Source of the DNA: CAWUJK01 sp964586815
GTDB taxonomy: Bacteria; Patescibacteriota; Gracilibacteria; BD1-5; UBA6164
Assembly (NCBI GenBank): GCA_964586815.1
Contig: CAZPIB010000001.1
Coordinates: 1-55,528 of the forward strand
Direction of reading: 5' to 3'
DNA: 55,528 nt
Numbering within the stretch: position 1 is the stretch's first letter; the number at the start of each line of letters is the position of its first letter. A program made the position numbers and the translations under genes. The notes below the pieces were generated by a model. It saw nothing but the letters and a program-made list of their open reading frames with translations. It was not told the DNA's origin and did no database searches. Positions 41,140 to 51,344 of the stretch are shown here, one piece after another.

Positions 41140-42378
41140 TTATATTAATTTAAGTGCTTCTTCTACTGTTGTTTCTCAAAGTAAAGCTTTGAGTAGTCAA
41201 TCCTGTATAATTGTTATCATTCAATGTTTTATAGCTTCATCTTTCATCTCATTAGCTGTTGCTTCATTTAATATTAATGGTTCAAGGTAATCTTCAACTA
41301 TTAATACTTCATGTATTCATAGCCTTCATTTATATCAAGTACCATTACATTTTTCACATCAAGTTCATTTATAAAATTGTAATTCAGTTATACTTTCTTT
41401 ATCTAATATAGGTCTCAAAATTTCTCTTGCTTTATTAAATTCAGTTTCTTTTGGTGTAAATTCTTTTTTACAATTTTTACAAATTTTTTTTCAAAGTCTT
41501 TGAGAGATTACCATTTTCATAGCTGAACTAAGCAAAAATGGCTCTACTCCCATGTTTATAAGTCTTCAAATTGTTCATGGAGCTGAATTGGTATGAATTG
41601 TTGATAATACTAAATGCCCAGTTAATGCTGCCTCTACTGCTAAAGTAGCTGTTTCTTTATCTCTTATTTCTCATACCATTATAATATCTGGATCTTGCCT
41701 AAGAAGTGTTCTAAGTCCTGAACCAAAACTATATCATATTTCTGGTTTTACTTGTGATTGGTTTACAAACTCTATATCATATTCTATTGGATCTTCAAGG
41801 GTTGAAATATTATACTCAAGTGGATTATAATTTTTTAAAATACCAAATAGTGTTGTAGATTTTCAAGAACCAGTAGGTCCAGATACAAGTATTATACCAT
41901 ATGTGCTTTTTAATGCCTCTCTTACTTTAGATAAATTTACATCAATTAATCCTAAAGCCTCAATATTAGTTAATGCAGAGTCTTGCTTTAAGATTCTCAT
42001 TACAACTTTTTCTCAATATTTTGTTGGAAGAGTAGAAAATCTTACATCTACATTTTGTTCTTCTTTTTCATAATGATAAATTATTTTTCAGTCCTGAGGT
42101 TTTTTATTTTCATCTATTTTTACTTTAGCTAAAACTTTTAATCTAGTAACTATGGCAGAAGTATTTCTATTATCTACTTTATCATAAATAAAAAAATCTC
42201 AATCTTGCCTAAATCTAACCATTATAAAATCTTCATTTGGTTCTATATGTATATCAGATACTCATTTTTCTATAGCATTTTTAAACATAGTATCTATATA
42301 ATTTACTATATCAGATAAATCTTTTTTTATACTCATTGAGGCAAGTTCATCAATTTTATGTAATAGAATTTTTTCCAT
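41140..42378 (-). CDS. pilB: Type IV pilus assembly ATPase PilB/GspE-like
   Basis: 412 residues, shorter than usual PilB (about 560) because the N-terminal GspE-N domain is missing. It starts in the N-terminal PAS-like half (SDIHIEPNEDFIMVRFRQDG, PQDGKIIYHYEKEEQNVDVR, STLPTKYGEKVVMRIL). The ATPase core follows: Walker A GPTGSGKSTTLFGIL, Asp box STLEDPIEYDIE, Walker B DPDIIMVGEIRDKETA, His box LSTIHTNSAPGTIGRL. A four-Cys zinc site (KICKNCKKEF and GCEKCNGTGYKG) is complete. It powers pilus extension. Confidence 0.95.
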
Positions 42379-42472
42379 ATTTCTTAATTATAAATTTACT
42401 TTTATTAAATTATATCATTTTATAGTATCAAAAGTATAGTAAAACTTCTTTACTTTGAATTTATTTTACTTT
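42379..42472. other. Short intergenic region upstream of pilB
   Basis: 94 bases with A/T-rich sequence. A promoter for pilB could be here (ATGATATAATTTAAT on the minus strand near 42400-42418 contains TATAAT), but no -35 was certain. Confidence 0.35.
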
Positions 42473-44671
42473 TTAATAAATTTCTATTCCAATCTCATCA
42501 GTTTTAATATTTCTATTAGTATATTCTAAAGTAAGTCTCACTGTATATATTCAAGGTTTTTTATAAAAATGATTAGGTGAAATTTGTGTTGAAGTATTTC
42601 AGTCACCAAAATCCCAAAAATATGTTGCAACTTCTCAAATTGATTCTTCAGCTGAAAAATCAATTTTTTGGAAAGTTTCAGCTCTTTTTAAGCTTAATTT
42701 TATTTTAGCTTTTTGTCCTTTATCTTTTAAAACTAAAGTTCTAGTTATACTAAATTTTTCTCAAGTAGTTGTAACAGCGGTTAGTTTTATTTCATAAATT
42801 CACGGCTTAATATATCTATGTCAAGTATTTCTTGCATCTCTTATATCTGGAGGAGTTCAATCTCAATAATCAAAAATAAATTTAGCTATATCTTTTCATA
42901 TTACTCTTGATCCACTAGCATCAAATTGAACTATTACAGGTACATAAGAGCTAGGCTTTATAATTTTAAGCTCAAGAATAGCCTCCTTATATATAGATGA
43001 TATATAAATATATTCAATAATCTTTATTATTTCATCTTTATTATTTCTATTTGTAAAAGTATATTTAACCTTTAAGTTACTTTCTCACTCATTATTTATA
43101 CTAAAATCTACTATATTTCCTTTTTTTTCAAAAACTCAATCATTATCTAAATCCCAAGAGATATTTTTTATTCTATATTTTGGATTTATACTTCTAATTT
43201 TTCTTGCATCTATTCTTAGTATACTAGGAGCAGGAATACTATCTAGATAATAAATATTATTATTTTCTTCATATTTTATATATTTTTTACTATCAAGTTC
43301 AATATTTTCTATTGAAAATAATAAGTTATTTTTTATTTTTATACTTTTTTCTATATCTATAGTTAAAGGGTCTATTATATGTTCTATATTTTCTGAATCA
43401 ATAATTGTTAATTGAATTTTATGTTTTCAATATCTTTTAAATTCATGATTTATTCTACTTGATCATTCTAAATCAATTAAATTAGCTTTTTTATTTAGCG
43501 TAGTTTTTTTATCACTTCATTTTGAATCAAAATCTTGTATTTTCCATATGTATTCTTTTATAAAAGCATCTCACATATTTGTTTTGGGATTCTCAAAAAT
43601 AAAACTGTATCTATTTTTATTATTAATATCTTTTATAGCTTTAATTTCTCAAGAAATATTGGATTTATTTCAAACTCCTACGATAAAAATTTTATCTAAC
43701 ATTTCTTGCTCTTCTCATCCTGTAATGATTTTTAATCAGTAATACTCTTCTCACTGAAATATATTTTTGGAATGAAATTTAAAAGAAGTGCTTTTTTCTT
43801 TTCTTAAAGCTTGTGATATTATTTGATTTGCCTCATTGTCTGTTTTACCCTTTAAAGAAGGGATATAATACCATTTAATATTTCATAAATAAGAAAGATC
43901 ACTTGCATCAAAAATAAATCTTACTCCTCAATTATCTAATTGTATTTCAGTAATTTCAATAATATTATTTAAGTTTATATTTCATATTTTATATTCTTTT
44001 TTATCTTCTTCTGATTTAATATTTAATCATTCAATTATTAATTTTACAGGAGTTAGTCATTTTTTATAAAAAGTATGTATTAATATATAATCTCATACTG
44101 GTTTTTCTATTTTTTCTTCTCATATTACCCAAGTTGTTTTTTTTGCTGTAAATCCATCATCAGCAAGTTTTTTCATAAATTCTTCATTATTGAATCTAAT
44201 TGTTATAGGACCAATAATATTTTCATTTATATTTATTTTTGATGAGTTTTCATCAAAAATTGATGATAAATATTTTGAGTTATCAAAAAATTCAATTTGT
44301 CAGTAATTTAATCATTTTAAAGAATTAATTTGATTATATAAAAACATCCATATTACTAATGTAGCAGTTGATAAAATCAAGAAAAATATAGCTATAATCA
44401 CTCTGCCCGCCTTTTTTTTCTTATACTCTTTTTTGGTTAAAAGAGCCTTATAACTAAAAACAAATAAAAATATTATCTCTATAAGAAGTAGAAATCAAAA
44501 AATTCAATTAACTAATTTTTCAGAAAATTCTTTTATTGCATTAGTGTCTATTCAAAGATTATTAAAAAATTGTAAATCTGATACAGATGTAGAATTAAAT
44601 AAAATTATAGATAGAAGTACTCATCAAATTACTATTGTTGTAAATAATAATCCAGAAAAAATTCATATCAT
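42473..44671 (-). CDS. Multi-pass membrane protein with extracellular PKD-like domains
   Basis: 732 residues. Three N-terminal membrane segments (GIFSGLLFTTIVIGGVLLSI; GIFGFLLLIEIIFLFVFSYK; VIIAIFFLILSTATLVIWMF). The first two are arranged as in the small pilus-region membrane proteins of CPR (pilin-like Pfam DUF5671/TrbC-like organisation). The remaining 600 residues are beta-sandwich repeats: NISWDLDNDGVFE, VIVQFDASGSRVIGKDIAKF, IFDYGDGTPPDIRDARN, ATYFWDFGDGNTSTQISPNH and FYKKPGIYTVRLTLEYTN are PKD signatures. PKD domains mediate adhesion or stack in surface proteins. Between the PilB-N-like gene and pilB it may be the external partner of the pilus or of a secretion pore. Confidence 0.75.
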
Positions 44672-44681
44672 TTTAGAAAAA

Positions 44682-45323
44682 CTAATTTTTTGTTTTTTCT
44701 TCTTTGCTAGTTTTTTTTACTTTTATAAATAATTTTTCTCATAAATTAGAAGAAACAGTTTTAGATAATATTTTATATACTGTATTGTTTATATTTATTT
44801 CTGTTTTTCATTCTTGAGTGGAAGTAATTTCTTCTACTTTTAATTTTGTTAAAGCTTTAGCCTTTAGTATTATATGTAAATATATTGGATATTTTATATA
44901 CTTAACTTCTTTTTCTAAATTATCTTTTCTAAAACTAACCTTTACTTTATCTTCTTCTGGCTCTAAAATAAAAAAATCATAGTTTTTAGAAACTAAATAT
45001 TTTATTAAATATTCAATAGAACTTATATTTATATCAAATATTATTTTTTCTTCTTCTTTGTCTTTATTTTTTTCTAAAGATTTTTCTTTTATTATAGAAG
45101 TATTTTTAGGATTTTCAGATTTTATATTCTCTTTTACATTAATAATATTAACCTCACTTAAAACATCACTCTTATTTGAAAATGAGTCTTTTTTTTCTAT
45201 TAAATTATTATTTTCTTGTAAAGTTTCTTTTTCTGAAACTTCTTTTTTGAAATTAATATTTTTATTTTTTTGATTTGTTTCTAGATTTTCTAAATCTAAA
45301 TTCATCTTACTAGGATCAAACAT
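44682..45323 (-). CDS. PilB N1-domain-like protein without ATPase
   Basis: 213 residues from ATG 45323; a longer frame to ATG 45398 would add an odd hydrophobic lead, so 45323 (MFDPSKMNLDLEN) is preferred. Residues 10-100 are acidic/Asn-rich and unstructured. The C-terminal 110 residues (DFFILEPEEDKVKVSFRKDN to NLGEKLFIKVKK) follow the first half of GspE/PilB: the DIHIEP-VRFRxDG pattern, the helix YPIYLHIILKAKALTKLKVE, EGKTEININN in place of QDGRI, then TVSSNLGEKLFIKV in place of TxYGEKVVLRI. No Walker motif follows. An inactive regulator or adaptor for PilB is likely. Stops at TAG. Confidence 0.6.
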
Positions 45324-45407
45324 ATTATTAATATAATTATTATATATATACATATGATAGCATAAAATAAAATAAAATACAAAAAAATAATTAGACATTT
45401 AAGCTAA

Positions 45408-46487
45408 TTATTTTTTTATATTATATATAAAATCATTAATTTTTAGTTCTTCTCAATAAATAATATTAATATTTCTTATACATTTTGCTGCCTCATCAGT
45501 TGGACAGAAAAATATTTTAGAATTTATCCTATTATCTAAATAGATAATTCAAGGCCTTGTGATATTTATTTTTTCTTTATTAAATACAAAAAGTTGCTTT
45601 AAACTTTTATCTATATCTGATGTTATATCAAATATTAATCTTGTATTATTATTTATAATAAAATGTAATTCTTTCTCGGTTTTATAATAAAGAATACTAT
45701 TTATTTTTAGATTTGTTATATTATGTAATAATTGCTTTTTTAAATATTGTATTTTTTCTAAATCTTTTTGTCTTAATATTTTTTTATAATCAGGATATTT
45801 ATCAAGTTCAAAATTTTTAATAAGTAATTCAGTTTTGTTATACTTCAAGGGCATTTCTTTCAGAGTGTATTTTTTTCAACTATATGGAATTAAGGCTCAG
45901 TTTTGAGTAATTAAATAATTTTTTGAATTTATATTTGTTTTAAAAATTGCAGGATAAGAGTAAACTGTAATAAGAATTTTATTGGGATATTTTTTATTTA
46001 TATCTATTTTTTGTGTGTTTTGCTTTATATCAAATATTATTTTTTTTACCTGCCTCTCATCTATATTAAAAATTACTAAATTATTTAAAAAATTTAATTT
46101 TTTTTCTAGGATATTTATATTTGAAAGTCAATCAGGAGATATTATTTTTAATTCTTGTATTTTGAAATAATTAGTTTCCATAATAAATACCCAAATACTT
46201 AATATTAATATAATTATAAATATAATTATATTAATATAATTTTTAGATTTAAACTTAAATTTAAATCTTAATTGAATATTATATTTTTTTCTTTTATTTT
46301 CTTCACCTCAAGAGTACTTGTTTCGCTTAGTACTTTTTCTTTCTTTTCTTAATTTTCTATACTCATCTATTTTTTTTATTTTTTTAAAATTAAAAAATGA
46401 AAAAAATTTTTTTATTTTTTTAATAAAAAGACTTATTTTTTGTTTTTTATTTTTTTGCACCCTAAGGGCACTTGTTTCACTGCGCAT
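45408..46487 (-). CDS. FtsQ/DivIB-like cell-division membrane protein
   Basis: 359 residues. A basic cytoplasmic N-terminus of about 85 residues is followed by a single membrane helix (INIIIFIIILILSIWVFIME). A POTRA-like domain comes next (YFKIQELKIISPDGLSNINI, KYPNKILITVYSYPAIFKTN), then a beta domain (NSKNYLITQNGALIPYSG, LHFIINNNTRLIFDI). This is the layout of FtsQ/DivIB, which links FtsB/FtsL to the divisome. The end RPGIIYLDNRINSKIFFCPT is the FtsQ beta-strand tail. The first nine codons MRSETSALR come from the dispersed repeat. A second ATG (after about 95 codons) is too far in to be the start. Confidence 0.72.
46305..46330 (-). repeat. Dispersed GC-richer repeat, degenerate copy
   Basis: Minus strand ACTAAGCGAAACAAGTACTC then TTGAGGT. 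Aligns to copies 2 and 3 with several changes and lies about 157 bases downstream of copy 3 in the same gene, reading KRNKYSGGE. Confidence 0.35.
46458..46487 (-). repeat. Dispersed GC-richer repeat, copy 3 (FtsQ-like start)
   Basis: Minus strand ATGCGCAGTGAAACAAGTGC then CCTTAGGGTG; first 19 bases identical to the prepilin start copy (20496-20525). Confidence 0.6.
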
Positions 46488-46504
46488 TTTTTTTAATAAA
46501 AAAA

Positions 46505-46837
46505 TTATAATTTATTTATTGTTTCAAGTATTTCTGAGCTAATTTCTCAGCTTTCATCATATTTAAATCTTATTTTTGGTATTTTTCTGATAGATAACTT
46601 TTTATGTAATTCTCTATTTATTTTAGGAGCATATTTTGCTAAAGTTTTTGTTAAGATATCTTTTTTATTAAAAGCAGAAACAAATATATCTAAATATGAT
46701 AAATCAGAGCTTATTTCTATTTTTACAATATTTATTAATCAAAAACTAGATTCTAACTCCCTTAATTCTTCTATAAAAAATTCTGATATAATTTTTTGAG
46801 AAATACTTTTTAATTTTTTAATTCTTTCTTGATTCAT
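46505..46837 (-). CDS. rbfA: Ribosome-binding factor A
   Basis: 110 residues. RbfA matures the 16S rRNA 5' region and the small subunit. RIKKLKSISQKIISEFFIEE is the N-terminal helix, VKIEISSDLSYLDIFVSAFN the central KH-type strand, RELHKKLSIRKIPKIRFKYD the signature end. Located 17 bases upstream of the FtsQ-like gene and in the same direction. Confidence 0.88.
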
Positions 46838-46903
46838 TTTTTATTTTTATTAATATATAATTATGTTTTTTTTAATAAAAATATAATAAGAAAAAAAAAT
46901 GTT

Positions 46904-46930
46904 TTGACAAATAAAAATTAAGAATATACT
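46904..46930 (+). promoter_or_regulatory. Promoter of rpsU
   Basis: TTGACA (46904-46909) then TATACT (46925-46930), spacer 15. The 17 bases from TTTTGACAAATAAAAAT are identical to those of the promoter at 51016, which also has a perfect -35 box. Confidence 0.55.
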
Positions 46931-46976
46931 TTATAAGTATTATTTTATAAAATAGTTAATAAGGGATAGAAATACT

Positions 46977-47177
46977 ATGATTTATGCAGTTAAAAATGAT
47001 TGAGAATCTAATGAAAAATTGATTCTTAGATATAAAAAATTATTTTTTAGTTCTAGAATTACTCAAAAACTAAGAAAAGAAAGGTATGCGATTAGCAAAC
47101 CAACTAAGAAAAAACTTAGAGAAAAAGCAATTATTAGAGAAACTTATAGAGACTTAAGTACTAAAGTTTATTTTTAG
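46977..47177 (+). CDS. rpsU: 30S ribosomal protein bS21
   Basis: 66 residues. bS21 helps the mRNA anti-SD interaction at initiation. MIYAVKNDGESNEKLILRYK, then RITQKLRKERYAISKPTKKK and LREKAIIRETYR give the family pattern. One TGA encodes the Gly of NDGES. It has its own promoter and terminator. Confidence 0.9.
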
Positions 47178-47220
47178 TTAAATTTCTTAAAAAGATACTT
47201 TAAAATTTAAATTGTTTTCT

Positions 47221-47259
47221 AAAAAATAGAGTAAATAAGAAATACTCTATTTTTTTAGT
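47221..47259 (+). terminator. Rho-independent terminator after rpsU
   Basis: AAAAAATAGAGTA ... TACTCTATTTTTTT, a 12-bp stem with T-run, 43 bases beyond the rpsU stop. Confidence 0.85.
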
Positions 47260-47319
47260 GAAAAAAATATTATTTATAATATAAAAATATAGATACTAAA
47301 ATAGTATTTAAATTAAAAA

Positions 47320-47389
47320 GTGAGATAAAGTCTATTTATAGATTTTATCTCACTGAATCTTTTAAAACTATAAATTTATAGTTTTTTTA
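47320..47389 (-). terminator. Two hairpins at the end of the antiporter gene
   Basis: GTGAGATAAA...TTTATCTCAC (47320-47353) is a 10-bp stem, and AAAACTATAAATTTATAGTTTT (about 47364-47386) is a second. Together they separate the convergent rpsU and antiporter transcripts. Confidence 0.7.
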
Positions 47390-49540
47390 AACTATTCTTC
47401 TAACATCTTCTCCAATTTCTTCTTCTATTTCTTCTTTAAATTTCATATAAAGTTTAGGTGTTATAATTTCTTTTTTATATAAACTTTCTATAACTTCTTC
47501 TTCTATTTTTAAAAGTGTTTTATTTGTAAGGTTGGATTCTATAATCATTATAGAAGATCTGTATTTATCTCATATAAATTTCATTTTTTCTAAAGCTTGA
47601 TTTAAAAATTTTTTATAAGTAGAGATTATTTTATTTATATTATTTTTATCAAAACCAAAATCAATTTCAAGCAGTAGATTTAATTCTTTTATTACTCTTC
47701 TTGTTATTATAACTCTTGTTCTATTTCTAATATACTTACTTATATGGTCTTCTGCTTTATGTCTAAAATAATTTCTAAATTTTTCGAAAATATCATAGCT
47801 TTCTTCTTTATTGTCTATTTTATCAGAAAATTGATATTTTCATTCTTCTAATCTTTCTATTTGTCTTGTTATTTTTCTAAGAATAAAAGTAAAATTATCT
47901 TCACTAATTTCATTATATTCAAATAGTTCTTTTAAATATTTTTTTTCTACTCAAAGTGCATAAAGTCATATTGCTCTTTGAATTAATTTATTTCACTGTT
48001 TTCATTGTTTTTGTAGTAATTTTTTTAGACTTTTTGTATCATTTTGTAGCTTTAAATCATATTTATTTTTAAGTTCTGAATATTCATCAAAAGTTAAATA
48101 ATGTTTTTCATATAATTTATTTAATTTTTTTATTATTTTAATATTTGCTAAAATTTTTGCTTCATCATATTCAAATTCTTCTAAAGGATGAAGGTCTGTT
48201 ACTCACATTCTTTTCATCATATAAGCAATTGTTGTAGCCTTTATAAAAAGAGTAAACATTATTGCTCAAATTGTAATCACAAGGATAAAATCTCTTATAT
48301 CAAAGTCAAATTCCCATCAAACATTCTTTTGAAATTCTAAAATTTTATGATAGTTTTCATGTCCTTCATCTGGAATCATAAGTGCCATCATAAGAGCTAA
48401 GGCTCATCTAAGACTTCCCCAGGATAGCAAATGCTGCCATTTTCTTGAAATTTTTTGTTCACTACTTGAAAATGAATTTAGTATTGATATAGGAAGATAG
48501 ACTCAAATTGCTCTTGCAATCATAACTACTATTATAACTACTATAATAGGTAGTATAAATTCACTAAAATTAATATCTATATCAGCTAAAATAAGTCATA
48601 TTAATATAAATACAAGTGAATTTGAAATAAATGCAAAGTAACTCCAAAACATCTCCATATGATGCTCTACTTTTGGAGATATCTTATATTTTCCATAATT
48701 TCAAATAATTATTCAAGCAATTACAGTAGCAATAACTCATGATATTCAAATAAAATCTATATCAAGTGTATGATGAAAATAATGAGTTATTAACTCAGCT
48801 AAAATAAATGTTAAATGAGCCAAAACCATTGTAAGAGTTATTTCAAGTGCTTCGTTATTTTTAATTTTTCAAATTATTTTTGAAAATATAACTCAAGTTA
48901 TTCATCAAAATATCATTCATCAAATTATCATTGATAAAAATGAAATAGTTCAATGTGCAAAAAGCTCTGTATTAATAAGAGTTCATTCTAAAATTATAGC
49001 AAGAATAAGTAAAAATAAAGCTAAAGCTGTACCATCATTAAATAAACTTTCTCCCTCAAAAATAAGTGCTAACCTTCTAGGTGCTCAAATATTTTTAAAT
49101 ATTGATAAAACTGCAACAGGATCAGTAGCAGAAATAAGTACTCAAAATAAAAGACAAACAATAAATGGGATATCAAATCAAACAAAAGGTAGTAAAAAGA
49201 ATAATGCTGTTCAAATAACAAGAGAAGATATCATTAATCAAAAAATAGCTAGTGAGCTAATTACTTTCCAATCTTTTGTTATCTCTCTATAATTTATATT
49301 ATATGCTGATTCAAAAAGCAATATAGGTAAAAATACAAAAAATAGTAGTTCAGGAGTTAATTTGAAATGATTAATAAAATCAAATATTTCAGTATTTGAA
49401 AGAGGAACAAGCATTAAACCTACTATTACAAGTAGAACAGTATAAGGAAATTTGATTTTTTTAGAAATCAAAAAAACTCAAGTAGATACTATTAAAAGAA
49501 ATATTAGTGAAAACGCAGAACTTAAAAAAGTTATTTCCAT
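47387..49540 (-). CDS. NhaP/CPA1-type Na+(K+)/H+ antiporter with long C-terminal domain
   Basis: 717 residues. About twelve membrane helices in the first 430 residues. CPA1 motifs are present: LLFESAYNINYREITKDWK, GVLISATDPVAVLSIFKN (TDPVAV), and IFEGESLFNDGTALALFLLI (FNDG, ion-binding Asp). The remaining 285 residues are cytoplasmic and highly helical, with Lys/Glu-rich coiled coil (YLTFDEYSELKNKYDLKLQN, EISEDNFTFILRKITRQIER), resembling the C-terminal regulatory region of eukaryote-like NhaP/SOS1 relatives. It exports Na+ in exchange for protons and would keep pH in a cell with little respiratory capacity. Stand-alone, with terminators. Confidence 0.9.
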
Positions 49541-49621
49541 TTATTTTTTATTAAATATATATATAAATATAAGTTTAAAATATTATCTTTTTTTTCTAGA
49601 AGTCAATAAAAAAATGTGATT
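49541..49621. terminator. Intergenic region with terminator hairpin
   Basis: AAAAATGTGAT-TTT-ATCACATTTTT (about 49610-49635) is a perfect stem overlapping the last codons of the MBL-like gene and followed on the minus strand by A/T runs. It ends the Nudix-MBL transcript before the antiporter. Confidence 0.75.
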
Positions 49622-50095
49622 TTATCACATTTTTAAATTAATAAATTCAGTTCTATCAAAAGGTAATTCTCATTTTTGTTTATATGTTTCAATTTCTTCA
49701 GTATGTTGCCCTAAAGTTTGAAGGAAAATATCTTTTATTTCTCAATAAGGAACTACAATTTTTGCTTCTATGTTTTCAAAAATTTTAGTAGCATTTTTTG
49801 TTCAAAGAATTATTAAAATATCAACATCACCAAAGAAATCCATAATTTCTTCTTTTATTTCAAAATTATCTTCTGAAATAATTACAAGATGTTTTCCATC
49901 AATTAAAAAATTATAATAAAGGTTATCTTTATATTTTTTCACTTCAAGTAAAATTTCACTTTTTTCATATTCTCAAGAAGAACTAACATCATAAGAATCA
50001 AGTAAAACATTTTTAGTTTCTATATTGAATCTAATTTGTTTTTTAGTTGAAGTTTGAATAACTAAATCTTTTTTTTCATAAAAAATATCTAACAT
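49622..50095 (-). CDS. MBL-fold-like protein without metal-binding motif
   Basis: 157 residues. The strand order resembles the small UlaG-like metallo-beta-lactamase domain (Lactamase_B_3): LVIQTSTKKQIRFNIETKNV, LLDSYDVSSSGEYEKSEILL (the usual PGEYE motif), NFLIDGKHLVIISEDNF, DFFGDVDILIILGTKNATKI. No HxHxDH metal motif exists, so it is probably inactive as a hydrolase. CPR genomes often hold such a protein. The stop TAA is preceded by a TGA (Gly). Function unknown. Confidence 0.6.
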
Positions 50096-50110
50096 ACTAT
50101 TTTTTTATAA

Positions 50111-50563
50111 TTAAATAAAATAAGTTTTATTTCTATTTATAATTGGGTATAAATCAAATTTTATTGGGATTTCTTTTATTTTGTTTATATTAACCCACTC
50201 ATATCAAACAAATCTTTCTTCTTTTTGTACAATTGGTTGTTCATTTCAATTATATCTAACCAAAAATAAATAGACATCTTTATCAATTAATGGATTTCAC
50301 TTTAAGTATCAAGCAGTAAATGTATAGTTTAGTTTTGTAATAAATTTAATAACCTCTAAATCTGAGATTTTTAGACCAGCTTCTTCACTTATTTCTCTAA
50401 TAGCTGCATCTTTTGCAATTTCTCATTGTTCAATATGTCATTTTGGAATTACAAATTCTTCATTATTTTTAGAATTAATCCATTTCAAAAGAAGTATTTC
50501 AATTTTATTATCATTTTTTCTATACACTATTCCACCAGAACTTTTTTCATATTGTCTAGCCAT
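50111..50563 (-). CDS. Nudix hydrolase
   Basis: 150 residues. The Nudix box GHIEQGEIAKDAAIREISEE with AGL follows GX5EX7REUXEEXGU exactly; its first Gly and fifth Gly are TGA. Such enzymes cleave nucleoside diphosphates linked to X, for example oxidised nucleotides or diadenosine polyphosphates. Preceded by SSGGIVYRKNDNKIEILLL. It ends with DLYPIINRNKTYFI. 15 bases before the MBL-like gene and likely cotranscribed. Confidence 0.9.
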
Positions 50564-50654
50564 AGTTTTTCATATAATGTAAATTATTATAATTTATATT
50601 AATAAAAAAAGCTAAAAACTCAAATTTATGTTTTTAAAAAAATTATAAAATTAA

Positions 50655-50879
50655 TTAATGACTCTTGCAAGATCCTTCTCCACAACACCCTCATTCACCT
50701 TTAGAATTTTCTTGATTTGCTTGCTCTTCAATAAAAGCCATAAAACTATCTATTAATGACTCTATCATTTCTGAGTCTTCCATTATTTCTTTTCATTTAG
50801 AATTTGGAATAACCTGCTTTAATAAATCAAGTGATTCTCTATATTTTTCATTAATTTCAATACTAATTTTATTACACAT
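50655..50879 (-). CDS. Small protein with Cys-rich C-terminus
   Basis: 74 residues, not recognised. Helical body (KYRESLDLLKQVIPNSKGKE, MEDSEMIESLIDSFMAFIEE) followed by GEGGCCGEGSCKSH. Three Cys plus a His in the last 12 residues could bind a metal or redox cluster. Similar CCG..C.. tails occur in small conserved proteins of several phyla, but I cannot assign a family. A -35-like TTGACA is at 50945-50950 (minus) with TACTAT at 50924-50929. Confidence 0.6.
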
Positions 50880-51076
50880 ATTTTTTAATTAAAAATTATA
50901 TTAAATTATTTTATTTAATAAAATAGTATTTTTAAAAAAAGTTTTGTCAAATTAAATAAATTACATTAAATAAATTACATTTCTTTTCTTAAATAGAAAA
51001 AAAAGAGCCAAATAATTTTGACAAATAAAAATAAATATATATAGTAAAAACACTTTAATTAATTATATATAGTATT
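50880..51076. promoter_or_regulatory. Divergent promoter region
   Basis: On the minus strand TTGACA (50945-50950) and TACTAT (50924-50929), spacer 15, face the Cys-tailed gene. On the plus strand TTGACA (51018-51023), 16-base spacer and TATAGT (51040-51045) face the small gene at 51077. The plus-strand one shares 17 identical bases with the rpsU promoter. Confidence 0.6.
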
Positions 51077-51325
51077 ATGAGCTTAAATTGTATAGATGAA
51101 GATTTTTATAGTAATAGTGAAAAATGACCTTCTAATAAAGAGTTAAGTTGAATTGAATCTGTAGATGTAAAAATACCTATTGGAGAAGAAGTATCATATA
51201 TACTTAATAATGATCCAGCAAGCCTAAATAAATGAGATAATATAACTTGGTGTGTTGCACAAGAATTCTCTCATACTGCATGAAATATATCAACACATAT
51301 TCAACCAAAATACTATAATGTATAA
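51077..51325 (+). CDS. Small protein of unknown function
   Basis: 82 residues, not recognised. MSLNCIDEDFYSNSEKGPSN, VKIPIGEEVSYILNNDP, GDNITWCVAQEFSHTAGNIS. Two Cys and one Trp; no membrane segment. Four TGA Gly codons. It begins 32 bases behind a good promoter and is 19 bases before the next gene, so the two form a small operon. Confidence 0.5.
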
Positions 51326-51344
51326 TTAAAAAATAAAAGAAAAT

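Noticed and set aside
45324..45398. Longer start for the PilB-N-like protein (ATG 45398)
   Set aside because: The added stretch is a hydrophobic AT-rich sequence with no signal-peptide logic, while ATG 45323 gives a soluble start in line with the domain.
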